Shown here one piece after another: positions 31,876 through 41,636 of a stretch of 64,000 bases of DNA. The stretch is from Cladobotryum mycophilum (Eukaryota; Ascomycota; Sordariomycetes; Hypocreales; Hypocreaceae). Both the position numbers and the translations under genes were made by a program. The stretch covers positions 744,001-808,000 of the forward strand of contig JAVFKD010000016.1 of assembly GCA_036429605.1 (NCBI GenBank), written 5' to 3'. Each line of letters begins with the position of its first letter. Position 1 is the stretch's first letter. The notes beneath the pieces are model-generated. The model searched no databases. It had not been told where the DNA came from and was given only the letters and a program-made list of their open reading frames with translations.

Positions 31876-32608
31876 ATGGCTGGCAAGTTTGAGCCAAAGG
31901 TTCCTGTTAACCTGGACCCTCCAAAGGACGACCTGATCTCACTGGAGACTCTGGCAAAGGCAAACGGTACGGCTTTTCATTTCTCTTGAACCCCACCATC
32001 ACGACATCCCACCACCGTCGAAACACATGCGGGAGGGAGTTGCATATCAGCAGATCGCTGGAGGCATGAAAAGTCTCGTGCTTTTTGTTGAATTTTTCAG
32101 TCCTCTAGGATTAACTCTGGCCATTATTTCGGCAAGGGCATGGTCGGGGGGCTTGGCTCATTATCACGGCTCTTGCATGTGAAATAGTCTCATATTCCGG
32201 CTAACTCGGATAACCGCAGGTGTTGATGGCGCAAAATGCTATGTGGCAATCAAGGTATGCATCACTGCTGAAAGTTACTCTCGGTCAACTTAAAACATGA
32301 CTAACTGTTGCCTCCAGGGCAAGGTTTATGATGTGACGGGAAACAAGGCCTACCAGCCTGGGGGCTCATACCATGGTAAGTTGGGGAGCCATAACCGGCC
32401 AGTCGTAATCTAACAACAGATCTCAGTCTTCGCCGGCAAGGATGCATCCAGGGCGCTTGGAAAGACCTCCACCAAGCCCGAGGATGTCAGGTCGGACTGG
32501 GAGGATTTGGATGACAAGGAGAAGGGCACCCTTCAGGATTGGGTGACCTTCTTTTCTAAGCGATACAACATTGTGGGGCTCGTTGAAGGCGCAACAAATC
32601 AAGGTTAA
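31876..32608 (+). CDS. DAP1: DAP1/MAPR-like cytochrome b5-fold haem protein
   Basis: Four exons: 31876-31966, 32220-32254, 32318-32375 and 32427-32608. All introns are GT-AG (253, 63 and 51 bp), giving 121 residues. Dap1/PGRMC proteins bind haem and support cytochrome P450 enzymes of sterol synthesis. The product has PKDDLISLETLAKANG, then KCYVAIKGKVYDVTGNKAYQPGGSYHVFAGKDASRALGKTS in consecutive pieces, the usual MAPR core with the YDVT and YxxGGxYxxFAGxDAS pattern. It ends with LQDWVTFFSKRYNIVG. No N-terminal membrane helix, unlike animal PGRMC1 but common in fungi. It is the last host gene before the transposon-rich half. Confidence 0.92.
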
Positions 32609-32870
32609 GGCCGAGATCCTGTTTATACATTGCTTGGATATTAACTAAATGATTATTCTGACAATGATGCCCCCTTTTCCTTGTATTGTCAGAGGATGTA
32701 TATTATATTACACGATATAAGTAAAGCACGTATTATATAGCACAATACAAAAAGGGCTTATATTATATCGTATTACCAAGAGGCTAATATATCATTAGTA
32801 CGGCCATATATCCCGTATATTATACATAGTCATTATTATTTAACTTAGGTCCCCGAAATATTACCTCCTT
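32609..32870. other. AT-rich boundary between gene-rich and repeat-rich DNA
   Basis: After the DAP1-like stop the sequence shifts to TATATTAT-rich DNA (from about 32690) and stays AT-rich and repeat-derived. No host gene follows with confidence. The region contains the 3' UTR of the DAP1-like gene and the edge of a decayed hAT element. Confidence 0.6.
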
Positions 32871-33590
32871 AAAAGTTATAAATCCTAAACCATAACTTCA
32901 GGCACTCTAACGCTTCGATTACATCGCTTCCAAGCCGATTTCGACGGTCTATAATAGTAATCTTAGCTCTAGAAAAAAGTCGTTTAGGCTCCGCAAACAT
33001 TACAGGAATCGACAGTATATCCACGGCCATCTTGCTCAGGCTAGGGTAATTCTTCTACTGCATCTCTTTTAGCCACCACGCAAGGGCGCTTATAAATCCA
33101 TATACCCTCTTAGATTTACAATAACACTCGTACTCATCTATCAGAAGAGATGGCTAGAGGTACTTATTCCTCTAATTCACAAACTCGTTTATTATAGTTA
33201 GTGGTGTCTTATAGAGAGAAAAAATCACTCTACGAGCTTATATTTATCCTATAGCGCCTCTATCAATCTCTTAAAAGATTCAACCCACTCCATCTTCTAG
33301 TTCTCATATATATAATACCATTTATATAAAGGGTATAGAACGATTACTATGACATACACAAACAATTCATCAGTAAGGTAATGGTACATATCCAGCTTTA
33401 CCCATCCTGAGTTATACATTAGGGCTATTATAGGATCATCAATATATACCTCCTTCCCTGCTTCAAATTGGGCTAACATGAAATCCATAGCTAAAAGGAC
33501 ATTATCAAGAGTTGTAAAAGATAGTTCAAGAGCCTTAGTTATCATCTTCAGCTTCTCTCCCCTGTAAAAATTTCCCGCGCTAGCAGCTGT
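32871..33590 (-). pseudogene. Decayed hAT transposase, C-terminal part
   Basis: On the minus strand an open piece (33545-33297) reads LSFTTLDNVLLAMDFMLAQF and then GWVKLDMYHYLTDE. After many stops, a second piece near 33005-32886 reads as the hAT dimerisation region: AEPKRLFSRAKITI, then DRRNR and VIEALECLKLWF. This order is typical of the C-terminal half of fungal hAT transposases. Stops are frequent and the segment is AT-rich, consistent with RIP-like decay. N-terminus, catalytic D motifs and terminal repeats are not seen. Confidence 0.75.
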
Positions 33591-33752
33591 TATAACCTGT
33601 TAGCGCAGCGGGGTAATTTTGCAGGTCAACTGGCCTGTCTCTCCGCTAGGGCCTAACTGGCCCTAACAACGCAAAAAGAAGAAGGGATTCGGAGAGCTTC
33701 ACCTTCCTCGAGAGCTGGCGTCACAGCCCGCGCAGCCCTGCTGCCAACACGC
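33591..33752. other. Unassigned segment upstream of hairpin repeats
   Basis: Sequence of higher GC than its neighbours, probably the 5' part of the same retroelement 3'-UTR or SINE-like unit that ends at 34209. No coding capacity recognised. Confidence 0.35.
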
Positions 33753-33963
33753 TGCCTCGCAAGAGGCACAGACGATACATTGCCTTGTAAGAGGCAAATA
33801 GTATTTTATAAGACAACCACCCCTCTGCCTCGCAAGAGGCACATCGTCTCGTAAGAGACATCACCGCCAACACGTCGCCTCGTAAGAGGCTAGCCGACGC
33901 ATTGCCTTGCAAGAGGCAAATAGTCTTATATAAGACAGCCACCCCTCTGTCTCGTAAGAGGCA
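33753..33963 (+). repeat. Seven hairpins with GNRA-type tetraloops in a 123-bp tandem duplication
   Basis: Seven short perfect or wobble stems close GCAA or GTAA loops: 33753-33768, 33780-33797, 33826-33841, 33846-33859, 33877-33890, 33902-33919 and 33948-33963. The typical unit is GCCTC-GCAA-GAGGC. One unit is GTCTC-GTAA-GAGAC, a two-sided change that keeps pairing. Others use G-T (G-U in RNA) pairs. The array is about two copies of a 123-bp unit. The + strand gives GNRA loops, the minus strand does not, suggesting a + strand RNA (inference). Confidence 0.75.
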
Positions 33964-34036
33964 CACCGGCCGTAGCCTGCCCCAAGTTACTTGCCAGACC
34001 CCGTCAAGGGTCTAGCAACCAACACTCAGGTTTTTC

Positions 34037-34052
34037 CCCTCCGTAAGGAGGG
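34037..34052 (+). repeat. Eighth GTAA-loop hairpin followed by T-run
   Basis: CCCTCC-GTAA-GGAGGG followed directly by TTTTT. Same loop class and orientation as the seven hairpins upstream. Probably part of the same RNA; the T-run could stop Pol III transcription, which is inference. Confidence 0.6.
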
Positions 34053-34077
34053 TTTTTATCCTGGTGCTTAAAGCTTG

Positions 34078-34209
34078 AAGCCCTAGGCTTCTAATTTCTC
34101 TTTTGTAACCAGTACCACACCCAAGCACAGCTCTCGCTGGCGCCGGCCGTCATAACATTCCACTGGGAATTTACATATGACGTAAATAGGATAAATAAAT
34201 AAATAAATG
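34078..34209 (+). mobile_element. LINE family 2 type 3' end with (AAAT)n tail
   Basis: This segment matches, in inverted orientation, the 3' end of the element at 34884-35000. It includes a shared GC-rich block with GCGCCGGC and then a TAAA-type tail at about 34188-34208. The upstream parts of the two copies differ, so either this is the 3' end of a diverged LINE, or a SINE-like element that uses the LINE 3' end. Confidence 0.55.
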
Positions 34210-34238
34210 AAGACAAGACCCAAGGGAGAGGAGCAACG

Positions 34239-34753
34239 TGTGATGACCCGACCCCACGCTTGGGTCATACACTGAGTCGGACCTACCTTTAGTGACGCTT
34301 GTGCTTGTTATCGCCTAGCACAACCACGGCAAAGCCTCGGATGAGCCGACCAATCAAATCACTGATCCGGCTCACCTTTAAAGGATCGGCTCACTAAGTG
34401 TTGGACTGAGGCATGAATAGATACATTGATAGTTGATGATGTAGGGAAAGATCCCTGTAGCTAGCTACGAAGAGGAAATTACGGGTTTGGCTGACTAACA
34501 CGTGACCCACAGTCACATCGGGATAACCGCCCAACACTAAGTGAGCGAAGAATCACCAGGTGAGCGCAGAACCACCAAGTGATCGCAACGACCACTAGAT
34601 GATTAGTTCATTCCTATCGGAATAAACCTCACACTCATTCAGATCGTAATGAACCTAGTCACTATATATACTAGCCTGTATATCTCTCCTATGTATCCAG
34701 TCGGTCGTTAATAAAGTTGTTTACCATCAGCACCTGATAACTGAACTGTGACA
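34239..34753. mobile_element. Probable solo LTR
   Basis: A 515-bp block starting TGTGATGACC and ending CTGTGACA, with TG...CA style ends. It contains a TATATATA box near 34673 and an AATAAAG-like signal near 34710, as in a retrotransposon LTR. No internal coding sequence flanks it. I found no target-site duplication, so the exact ends are uncertain. Confidence 0.55.
34539..34595. repeat. Three 19-bp tandem repeats inside the probable LTR
   Basis: Three consecutive 19-bp units with the core GTGA-x-CG-x-A and CCAC/CACC, located upstream of the TATA-like box. By position they could be promoter or enhancer repeats of the LTR. Confidence 0.6.
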
Positions 34754-34786
34754 TTTTACCTCATTGCTCAATATCGCCCTGATCCA

Positions 34787-34883
34787 CTATTATTATTATT
34801 ATTATTATACTACTTAACATCCGTACAAGGCAATACTGCCTGACCCCTATTGGGGTAAAGGACGTGCTATGCTAGAAGCTAAG
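34787..34883 (-). mobile_element. LINE family 1 3' end (left part, interrupted)
   Basis: Similar to the 3' UTR of the full LINE copies at 51.9 and 57.9 kb (block GGCAATACTGCC, then GGACGTGCTATGCTAGAAGC). It is preceded on the + strand by a (TAT)n run, i.e. a tail on the minus strand. It continues at 37112-37232 after the insertion of another LINE. Confidence 0.8.
34872..34883. repeat. Target-site duplication, left copy
   Basis: CTAGAAGCTAAG, identical to 37100-37111, and present only once in the uninterrupted LINE 1 3' UTR copies. It marks the insertion of LINE 2. Confidence 0.85.
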
Positions 34884-37099
34884 TATTTATTTTATTTATT
34901 TATCCTATTTACGTCATATATGGATTCCAAGTGGAATGTTATAACGGCCGGCGCCAGCTCTCGCTGTGCTTGGGCGTGGTGCTAGTTATAAAAGAGAGAG
35001 GGTTGTTTTTCTAGCTATGTGCTTCTTTAGTTATTGTCTTCTTGCTTGTAGGGTCGAGTAGCTTTAATGAATGTCATGAACTTTGATGTCCCTTTAGGGC
35101 CTAGTAGGTATTCTAGAATTAGAGTGTCTTCTGGGGGTTCCGGGAGCTGGTCTCTATTGTTCCGGCATTCTATGAAGTGGCCGGGGTTCAGAGGGCTGCT
35201 GTATTGACAAGTTCTGATTGTATTGTGATTAAAGCGGTCGTGGTACTCCTGGAAGTCTCTATGACCTGAGCGTTCTGCCAGTAGCCTGTAAAGAATGCCT
35301 CTAGGAAGTAGGAGTTCGGGTTCTGTATGGGGGAAAAGGTCCTATCTACGGTAGTTGCGTGGTTTATTCTTGTACTAGTAGTCTTTATATATAAGTCTGG
35401 CGTCTAGTTTTGCTTGTCTTTTAATGTTAGCGAGGGTTAGGGGGTGGTCTGGGGGATTCTTTTTGGATTTTTTCTTGGCTGTGGAGTCTGTGAGTTTGTT
35501 CCCGGGGATTCCTGAGTGGCCGGGGGCCTAGGAGACTATTAGTTTCCGTGGGGTGATCTCGTTGGTGATCTGGAGAATGTTTTTGAAGATATGCCTGGAG
35601 GAGAGAGGTATGAGTAAGGCTGGGCTTGTGCAGTTACTGACTATTAAAGAGTTATCCAGGAAGATGTGTCCTTCTGTTATTTCAGGGTCATTGAGTATTT
35701 TTGTTCTAATTGCTTTAGTGGCTTTGAAGGTGCCGTATGCTTTTGCATTAAATACTTTTACATTGGCTAGTACTCCTAAGCTTGAGTATGCTCTGGCTTT
35801 ACAAAAAAAAGTATAACCCTAATCTACTTTACTTTCTAGTATCAAGCCGTTGGAGTATATAACTATTGCTAAGGGGGAGGGTGTTTGTGAACTCTAGGTG
35901 GGCCTGTACGGCCTTTTCTTTGCCTAATGGTAGAAGGTCGGTTGCTCGGTTGATTCTTTCTGTGTTTGGGTGTACTGGGGAGGGTCGGTGGACGTGTGGG
36001 ACCAGTGCAGCTGTTCTTTGGAATCTCGTGAGTTTCCTTTTGGTGGGATCTGGTCTTCTGCCTCGTTTTCTTTCTGGGGGAGGTTTGGCTCGGTGAGTAG
36101 GGATGCTAGGGGATGGCCTTTTTCGAGTCCCGCAATTCTGGCCGCGTTTCGTAGTCTTATTTGTTCGAGTAGTACTGCGGCGGGAGCGAGGCCTGATTCG
36201 CGGTGTAGGATCGGGATTGGGGTGGTTTTGTAGACTGGGACGATTGCTCTGGCCGCTGTTTTTATTGCTTTGTTGATCCTTTCCATTAGGTGTTTAACTC
36301 CTGTTCTAATGATCTTGCTGTCCGGGTTCTTTTTGGTGTGGCCCGGCCACCAAGCTTCGGCCTTATAAAGGGCTATTGGCAGTATGTATGCTTTGGCTAT
36401 AGTAGTAACGCTGTTAGGGGGAACCCCTTCGGGTTCTGTTGAGGCTTCTGAGAAAGTTGGTTACCTTTAGTGCTTTGGATGCCCATGTTTCCACGTGTTG
36501 TTTCTAAGAGAGTTTGTTGTCCAGGATTATTCCTAGCTATCTGATTTCTTTCTTGGCTGGGATGTCTTAGCCCTGGACTCGTAGCGGGTCCCTCGGGTTG
36601 TCTTTGTTTCGTGATCTGCTGAAGTAGATAAAGTCGGTTTTTTCTTCTTCGAATGCTATTGTGTTGTTGGCGCCCCAGTAGATGATCTTGTCTACCTCTC
36701 TGACTACTTTGTATAGAGCTTCTCTGGTGTCTTGGCCGGTGGTTAGGATTGCTATGTTGTTCGCGTATCTTAGTTTCTTTGCACTGCATTCTATCTCAAA
36801 GAGGGGGATGCGTATAGCATAAAGATGATTGGTGATAGGGGAGAGCCTTGTGGGGCCCCGCATGCTAGAGAGGTGGCCTTAAGTTTTGTTCCGTCTTCGG
36901 CTCTTACCGTGGCTTTGCGATCGGTTAGAAAGGATTCGATGTACTTGATTGTTTTGGTTGACCATCCTTGTTCCCTGAGGCGTAGGACCATTCTGTTTTT
37001 CAGGACGATGTCGAAGGCTCCTGAGACATCGAGTGTGACTAGGGCTGCTTGTTTTCCTTGGTCTAGGGCTTCTTCCAGTCTGTGGGTCAGATATGTGGC
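34884..37099 (-). mobile_element. 5'-truncated, RIP-damaged LINE family 2 insertion
   Basis: Minus-orientation non-LTR element with a (TAAA)-type tail at 34884-34905. Broken coding pieces read, in element order, a reverse transcriptase (VLRLREQGW, then GAPQGSPLSPI, then a YADD site altered to YANN), the connection region, and an RNase H-like end (PGHSGIPGNKL region near 35500). The sequence begins inside the RT domain, so it is 5' truncated as is usual for LINEs. Stops at Trp/Gln codons and the D-to-N changes fit C-to-T/G-to-A decay. Flanked by a 12-bp duplication. Confidence 0.85.
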
Positions 37100-37111
37100 C
37101 TAGAAGCTAAG
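37100..37111. repeat. Target-site duplication, right copy
   Basis: Second copy of CTAGAAGCTAAG, immediately followed by the continuing LINE 1 3' UTR. Confidence 0.85.
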
Positions 37112-37232
37112 TAGATGATTATATACAACCGCTATCGCCTCCATATAGCAAATCTTCGGCTTGTTCGGCACTGGGGTTTGTACGATTAGGGCTCGTCAGC
37201 GAGCGCCTAACCCGCGTGTGTAAGTCCGCTTA
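37112..37232 (-). mobile_element. LINE family 1 3' end (right part, interrupted)
   Basis: Continues the 3' UTR seen at 34787-34883 and matches the UTR of the complete copies as far as GTAAGTCCGCTTA, then stops. The original fragment was therefore a short 5'-truncated insertion. Confidence 0.8.
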
Positions 37233-39660
37233 TTGGGAAACGCCCGGAACGTCACAATTACGCGTAACGCGTTGTTTGTTTATTTTTAATGGATCTACAT
37301 TCCAGTGGTAGTGGATAGTATAAGTTCCTTTTAACTAATTGCGATGGCATCCTCTAAGGTAAAATGGCTCCCTGTAGAGTAATATAATACACCCGTTAAT
37401 CTCGTTAATTCTTTTAATCAACGGGATTTTTGTATTGATTAAATTGATAATTGATGGAGACCGACGTTGAATTAATTGAATTGACTGTTAGTAGTCAATT
37501 TAATCAATTTCGTTAACATTGTTGTATTGTTGGCCATTCTGGTAGAAAGGGAAGTTTATGTGCTCCGCTAACCGAGCCTTTTGCCTGTGTAAATTTCTTC
37601 TCTTATACTAAGGTTACTTAAAGGTATAAAAAGATACGGGATGAATGTGTGTTAGTTATTATATAAGGGAGATTGTATAAATTCGGGGATTCGTAATGTT
37701 AGGGACTATTGCTTTTAAAGACTTTTAAAGGTGCTATTGAGAGGGAGTAACTGATTGATGTAGATATTTGTAGCTCTTGAAGGAATTGAATAGGTATCGT
37801 GGACTTAATGTAGGTGCCCCTTATGGTGTGGGAGACAGTGGATGATCATGCCACTTGACGCCTGCCTGCTTGCCTGCCTTATCAGAGTCTTCTTGGAAAG
37901 AGCGTGGTCTTGGAAGAGTTATATATAACTTATAGTAGATATAAGATTGCTGGTAGAGAAGGAGGTGTTCGTATCGAGGTATTAACACCAAGTACTTGGC
38001 TTAGTATCTTGTGTGGGTGGAAGAAAGGGACAGGCTTAAAGACAGTATCGAGGAGACAGTATTAAGGGAGCTTTGAGCTTATGTTTGCCGAAATATATTA
38101 CCGCATTCCAGGGAACTTAAGCTTTAATAATTATTACTAAACTAATAAAAGAGGATACTCACCTTTTTACTTTCTATGGCTAGGTAATGGTTTTTTGTCT
38201 TGTGTAAAAACTTAAATTTTATATAAAAGGATGTTATGGATAAGTTTGTGGATCGATTAAGAAGGAGGAAGAGAATACCCGCTAAGTAGGTCGTTGGTAA
38301 AAAGCCTACCCCTTTTACACATACCACCAAACGCAACCCAACACAACTAAAAGACTTATCCTTGTACCACAACACGACCAAATCAGCGATAAAACTAAGC
38401 TTACAGTATTAGATATTATATCTATACCAACCAACACCCCCTAAGACCACGTCAGAAACCGCCATCGAGATCCGAGCCGCAGAAATAGAACAGACTACCT
38501 TACTTTTCTCCTCCCCGACACAAAGAACCCTAAACCTTCATCCCAGATCAGCATAAAAACCCGCAACAGAGCCTTCTTCCGACGTGGCCCATACCTAGAC
38601 TCGATAACTATTTCTCTCATCGACAGTTTGCCCTAAAGTCGATCTCGTCGTCCTCCGCGTACACGCTCCCGTTATCACGCTACATAGCCGATAGTACGAT
38701 AAAATAAACAAATACTACGAGATCTATACCTCTTCTCCTTGCATAGGCGCTAAGATCCTGCTATACTTTCGATCACGGGAAGGCATTGTATCACAACGGA
38801 TAAGTTTCCTTAGGCCTCCCCGGGAAAAGTACAGGAGCATCAAAGTCAAGGACCAGAGCCTATTACACCCGAAGCCTACACATCCATCCCTCGAATCGAA
38901 GAAACGCTTACAAAACGAAAAGCTGGATAATATTATATAATAGTAATTTAATCAAGAGATAGTAAAGCGAACGAGCTATACTTTTAGCAGAATAATACCC
39001 GTTGGCGTTTCAGACTCGCGTAGTCACAGATTAAAACAAAGACTAAAAGCGATCAACGGTAAGTATAGCTACTGGCGGCTCAGGTTAATGTTTTGCTTGT
39101 TTAGTGTGATAGATAGCTAAAGATCACTAGACACTGGTGGCTTTAAAGGCATAAAATAATATTGGAATCGTGGTTATATAGGTAGTTTATTAGGTATACT
39201 ATATAGAAAATACAATATCAAAGACCCCGACTCTAATTCTTCTCCTTGCAAGACATTAATCTAGATGTATTGTGTTAAAGAATCGATTACTAATATTAAG
39301 ATTCTTCACGCCCTTGTATTTATTCGAGGAGATGTACAGTACAACAAGCGGAATACAGCGTCGGTTTAACAGCGTTACCATAGGGTTCTAAGCGAGAACT
39401 CCTTGACTCCCACTACTTCAGATACAAGTTTAGTGGCCAAGTAACAGCTAAGAATGGTCAAACCCCATAGGTTTAAACTTAGACCTATTACAATATTTTG
39501 CTTTATTGTCTTGCAACGCAAAATTATTTCCTATATCAAGGGCATAGCTCCTCTACAGATAAATACTTAACAACCCGAGCATACAAATATTCAGCAACCC
39601 GATCACACAGCAGAGAAACCCACACTACAGCGGTTTTTACCCTGCTTTTACCTCCTTCGC
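37233..39660. other. AT-rich, unassigned repeat-like DNA
   Basis: No supportable gene. It includes an AT-rich stretch with TTAAT/ATTAA inverted motifs (37405-37515), a 79-codon hydrophobic open frame at 38381-38142 that I do not trust, and a C-rich stretch (38400-38900) full of stops that may be an old RIP-damaged element on one strand only. I cannot identify the families. Confidence 0.4.
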
Positions 39661-39664
39661 CAAC

Positions 39665-39862
39665 ATGGACAATCAGAAGACAAAGGCTCCTAGCGCCAGC
39701 AAGAACAGCAAGAACGACCGCCTTTACGCCAGCGCGATCGCGGTGTGGTATTGTCATATTTGCGGCGGTGGTCCCTGGCTGAGAAGCACAACGCCAGCCT
39801 GCATGGAGTGCTCTCATCCCTACTGCGGCGCGTGCAGCATATACAACGAGGCGTTTATGTAA
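39665..39862 (+). CDS. Short cysteine-rich (zinc-ribbon-like) ORF, possibly a gene fragment
   Basis: 65 residues. After a Lys/Ser-rich start, the second half has WYCHICGGGPWL, then ACMEC, then HPYCGAC, i.e. CxxC-CxxC-CxxC spacing resembling small RanBP2/zinc-ribbon-like domains frequent in hypothetical proteins of filamentous fungi. The ORF stops soon after, and a GTAAGT sits about 20 bp downstream, so it may be the first exon of a longer gene or a relic captured between transposons. Low confidence as a functional gene. Confidence 0.4.
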   Translation: MDNQKTKAPSASKNSKNDRLYASAIAVWYCHICGGGPWLRSTTPACMECSHPYCGACSIYNEAFM

Positions 39863-40276
39863 ACTGAATACGAGAAAGCTGTAAGTTATGCAAACAGCCC
39901 CTTGTATCGATTCACGCTGACCGTCCCCAGTTCAGACTTGCGTATTGTGATATCACGTGCTAAAGTGATATTCATATTCATATTCACATTGGATCATTAT
40001 GTGTGCTAGAATACCACCCTAGCACTTAGCACCTATAATATCATCATAGCACTTTATCACCTGTAATTGTTGAGACTTGTAAGGAACAACATTAGTTCGA
40101 TCAGTGGGAGGTTAGGATGTGAACATATAGAGGTCCTGGTCTCCGAGACAAGAGATAGAACTTAGACTTGTAAATATACAGCTTTTACACCATAACCTTG
40201 TTTTCAACAGTAATATCACCATAGTACTTTAGCATGTATGATATCACAGACTAATCTACCCATTGTCTCAGTATCA
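39863..40276. other. hAT 3' flank with subterminal repeats
   Basis: Contains repeated motifs of the type ATATCAxCATAGxACTTTA (around 40032 and 40209), and GTGATATCAC with related ATATTCATATTC repeats (39950-39990). Such subterminal repeats are common near ends of hAT elements. No terminal inverted repeat was defined. Confidence 0.4.
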
Positions 40277-41635
40277 TCAGTCGTAATTAAAGTCCAAGTC
40301 CGAGTCGCCGCCGCTATCAAGACCCGTATCGGTAATTACACTCATGCCGCTGTCAACAGTCTTCTGAATATGCCCTTCACGTAGCCAGCTACCGATGCAT
40401 TCAACCCTCTCTAGATTCTTGCAAGTCATTCGTTCTCTATCCCAAGAGAGCGTTCGTCGACCGCCAGAGAAAGCAGATTCTGGAGCAATCGAGAGAATAT
40501 TAATAGCCATTCGACCCAGCTGAGGATAGTTCTTCCGTTGATCCCTATGACACCACCACTCAAGTGGCGACCTGCTGATTTTGATAGGCAATGCTTTGAT
40601 AAAGTCTTCAAAATCATCCACAGTATCACCCAGATCCCCTGTAACCTCTATCTCCTCGAGTAATGAGTCCCATTCATTTGGCTGCCGCTTCGGAGAAGTA
40701 GACACCTCGTCAGCGGTTCCTACAGATCCTGTCTCGAGATGGGATTTGTACTCTTCTTCCCAAATTGCACGAGCACCAGATATGGCATTCTCGTACCATG
40801 GCTCTGGCCAATGACGCTCAATATACCTCATTCGTTTTGAAGGATCGAGGAGAAGGGCAGCTGCGTAAACTGGCGCATCGTCGGCCATAGTGTAGTACTT
40901 ATCAAGCATGAACCAGCCCATCTCAATGGAATAAAGTATACGGCGATCAAGCGTCTCTGGCCTCGAGTAATGCTCCTAGGTGGGGTAATTAGCTAGGTTC
41001 GAGGGTTCCATCGAGAGGCAAACCTTGTTCTTTTCGTAGTGGCGTAGTAAACCATTCATAATCGTGAGCACTTGCGATAGCGTGGAATTCTTGCCCTCAG
41101 CCCATAAAGTTGCTGAAGCTTCAGAACGCGATGCGGGTTCATTAGAGGACATATTATATAGCGTAAAGTAGAAATTTTCGTACATCTCGGCGTCGGTTGC
41201 ATCGCTGGCAGCGGCAAGTGCTGCCCTTAAAGCTTCCTTTGAGGAAGCCAGAAGAAAAGCCCGAAGGGAGAGGTTTATGATATGTGCGATGCGTCGGATT
41301 TGCTGGCGGTCAGGGTGGAAAGATATCTAGGACGGGTAACTTAGCCAACTGCATTAGTTAATCAATGTCTGAAAGAATATTACACCGTATTTATCCTGTA
41401 GTATTTGAGAAAGATGCTTTAAACAAGTATCGTTTGAAGTTGCATTATCACCGGTATGATAGCCAATCTGCCTCGCAATACCGTATTCTTTGGGCGTCCT
41501 GGCCACCATCTCACCAATAAACGGTGACCAAACACCCGACGACTTAATGGCAGAAGAAGCCAAATCTGCCGCCAACTGCCTAGGCCCACATGTCTCCGCA
41601 TCCCTCACGTGCCTAGCCAGACCTAAGAAAGTCAA
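40277..41635 (-). pseudogene. hAT family transposase, C-terminal two thirds, partly decayed
   Basis: Three open blocks on the minus strand: 41635-41354 (RHVRDAETCGPRQLAADLAS, then TGDNATSNDTCLKHL), 41185-40976 (ASATLWAEGKNSTLSQVL) and 40921-40277. The last carries DDAPVYAAALLLDPSKRMRYI, SPLEWWCHRDQRKNYPQLGR and ILSIAPESAFSGGRR, the hAT C-terminal dimerisation region. The blocks are separated by short non-open stretches that may be introns or lesions. The N-terminal BED-finger part is missing: the sequence is cut at about 41636 by a LINE fragment. Probably inactive. Confidence 0.8.
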
Positions 41636-41636
41636 C

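Noticed and set aside
33753..33963. CRISPR-like repeat array
   Set aside because: Repeats are short hairpins of unequal spacing in a eukaryotic transposon region. No constant repeat-spacer pattern.
38142..38381. 79-codon hydrophobic minus-strand frame
   Set aside because: AT-rich stretch gives Phe/Leu/Ile/Lys-rich translation. No signal, helix pattern or homology that I recognise.
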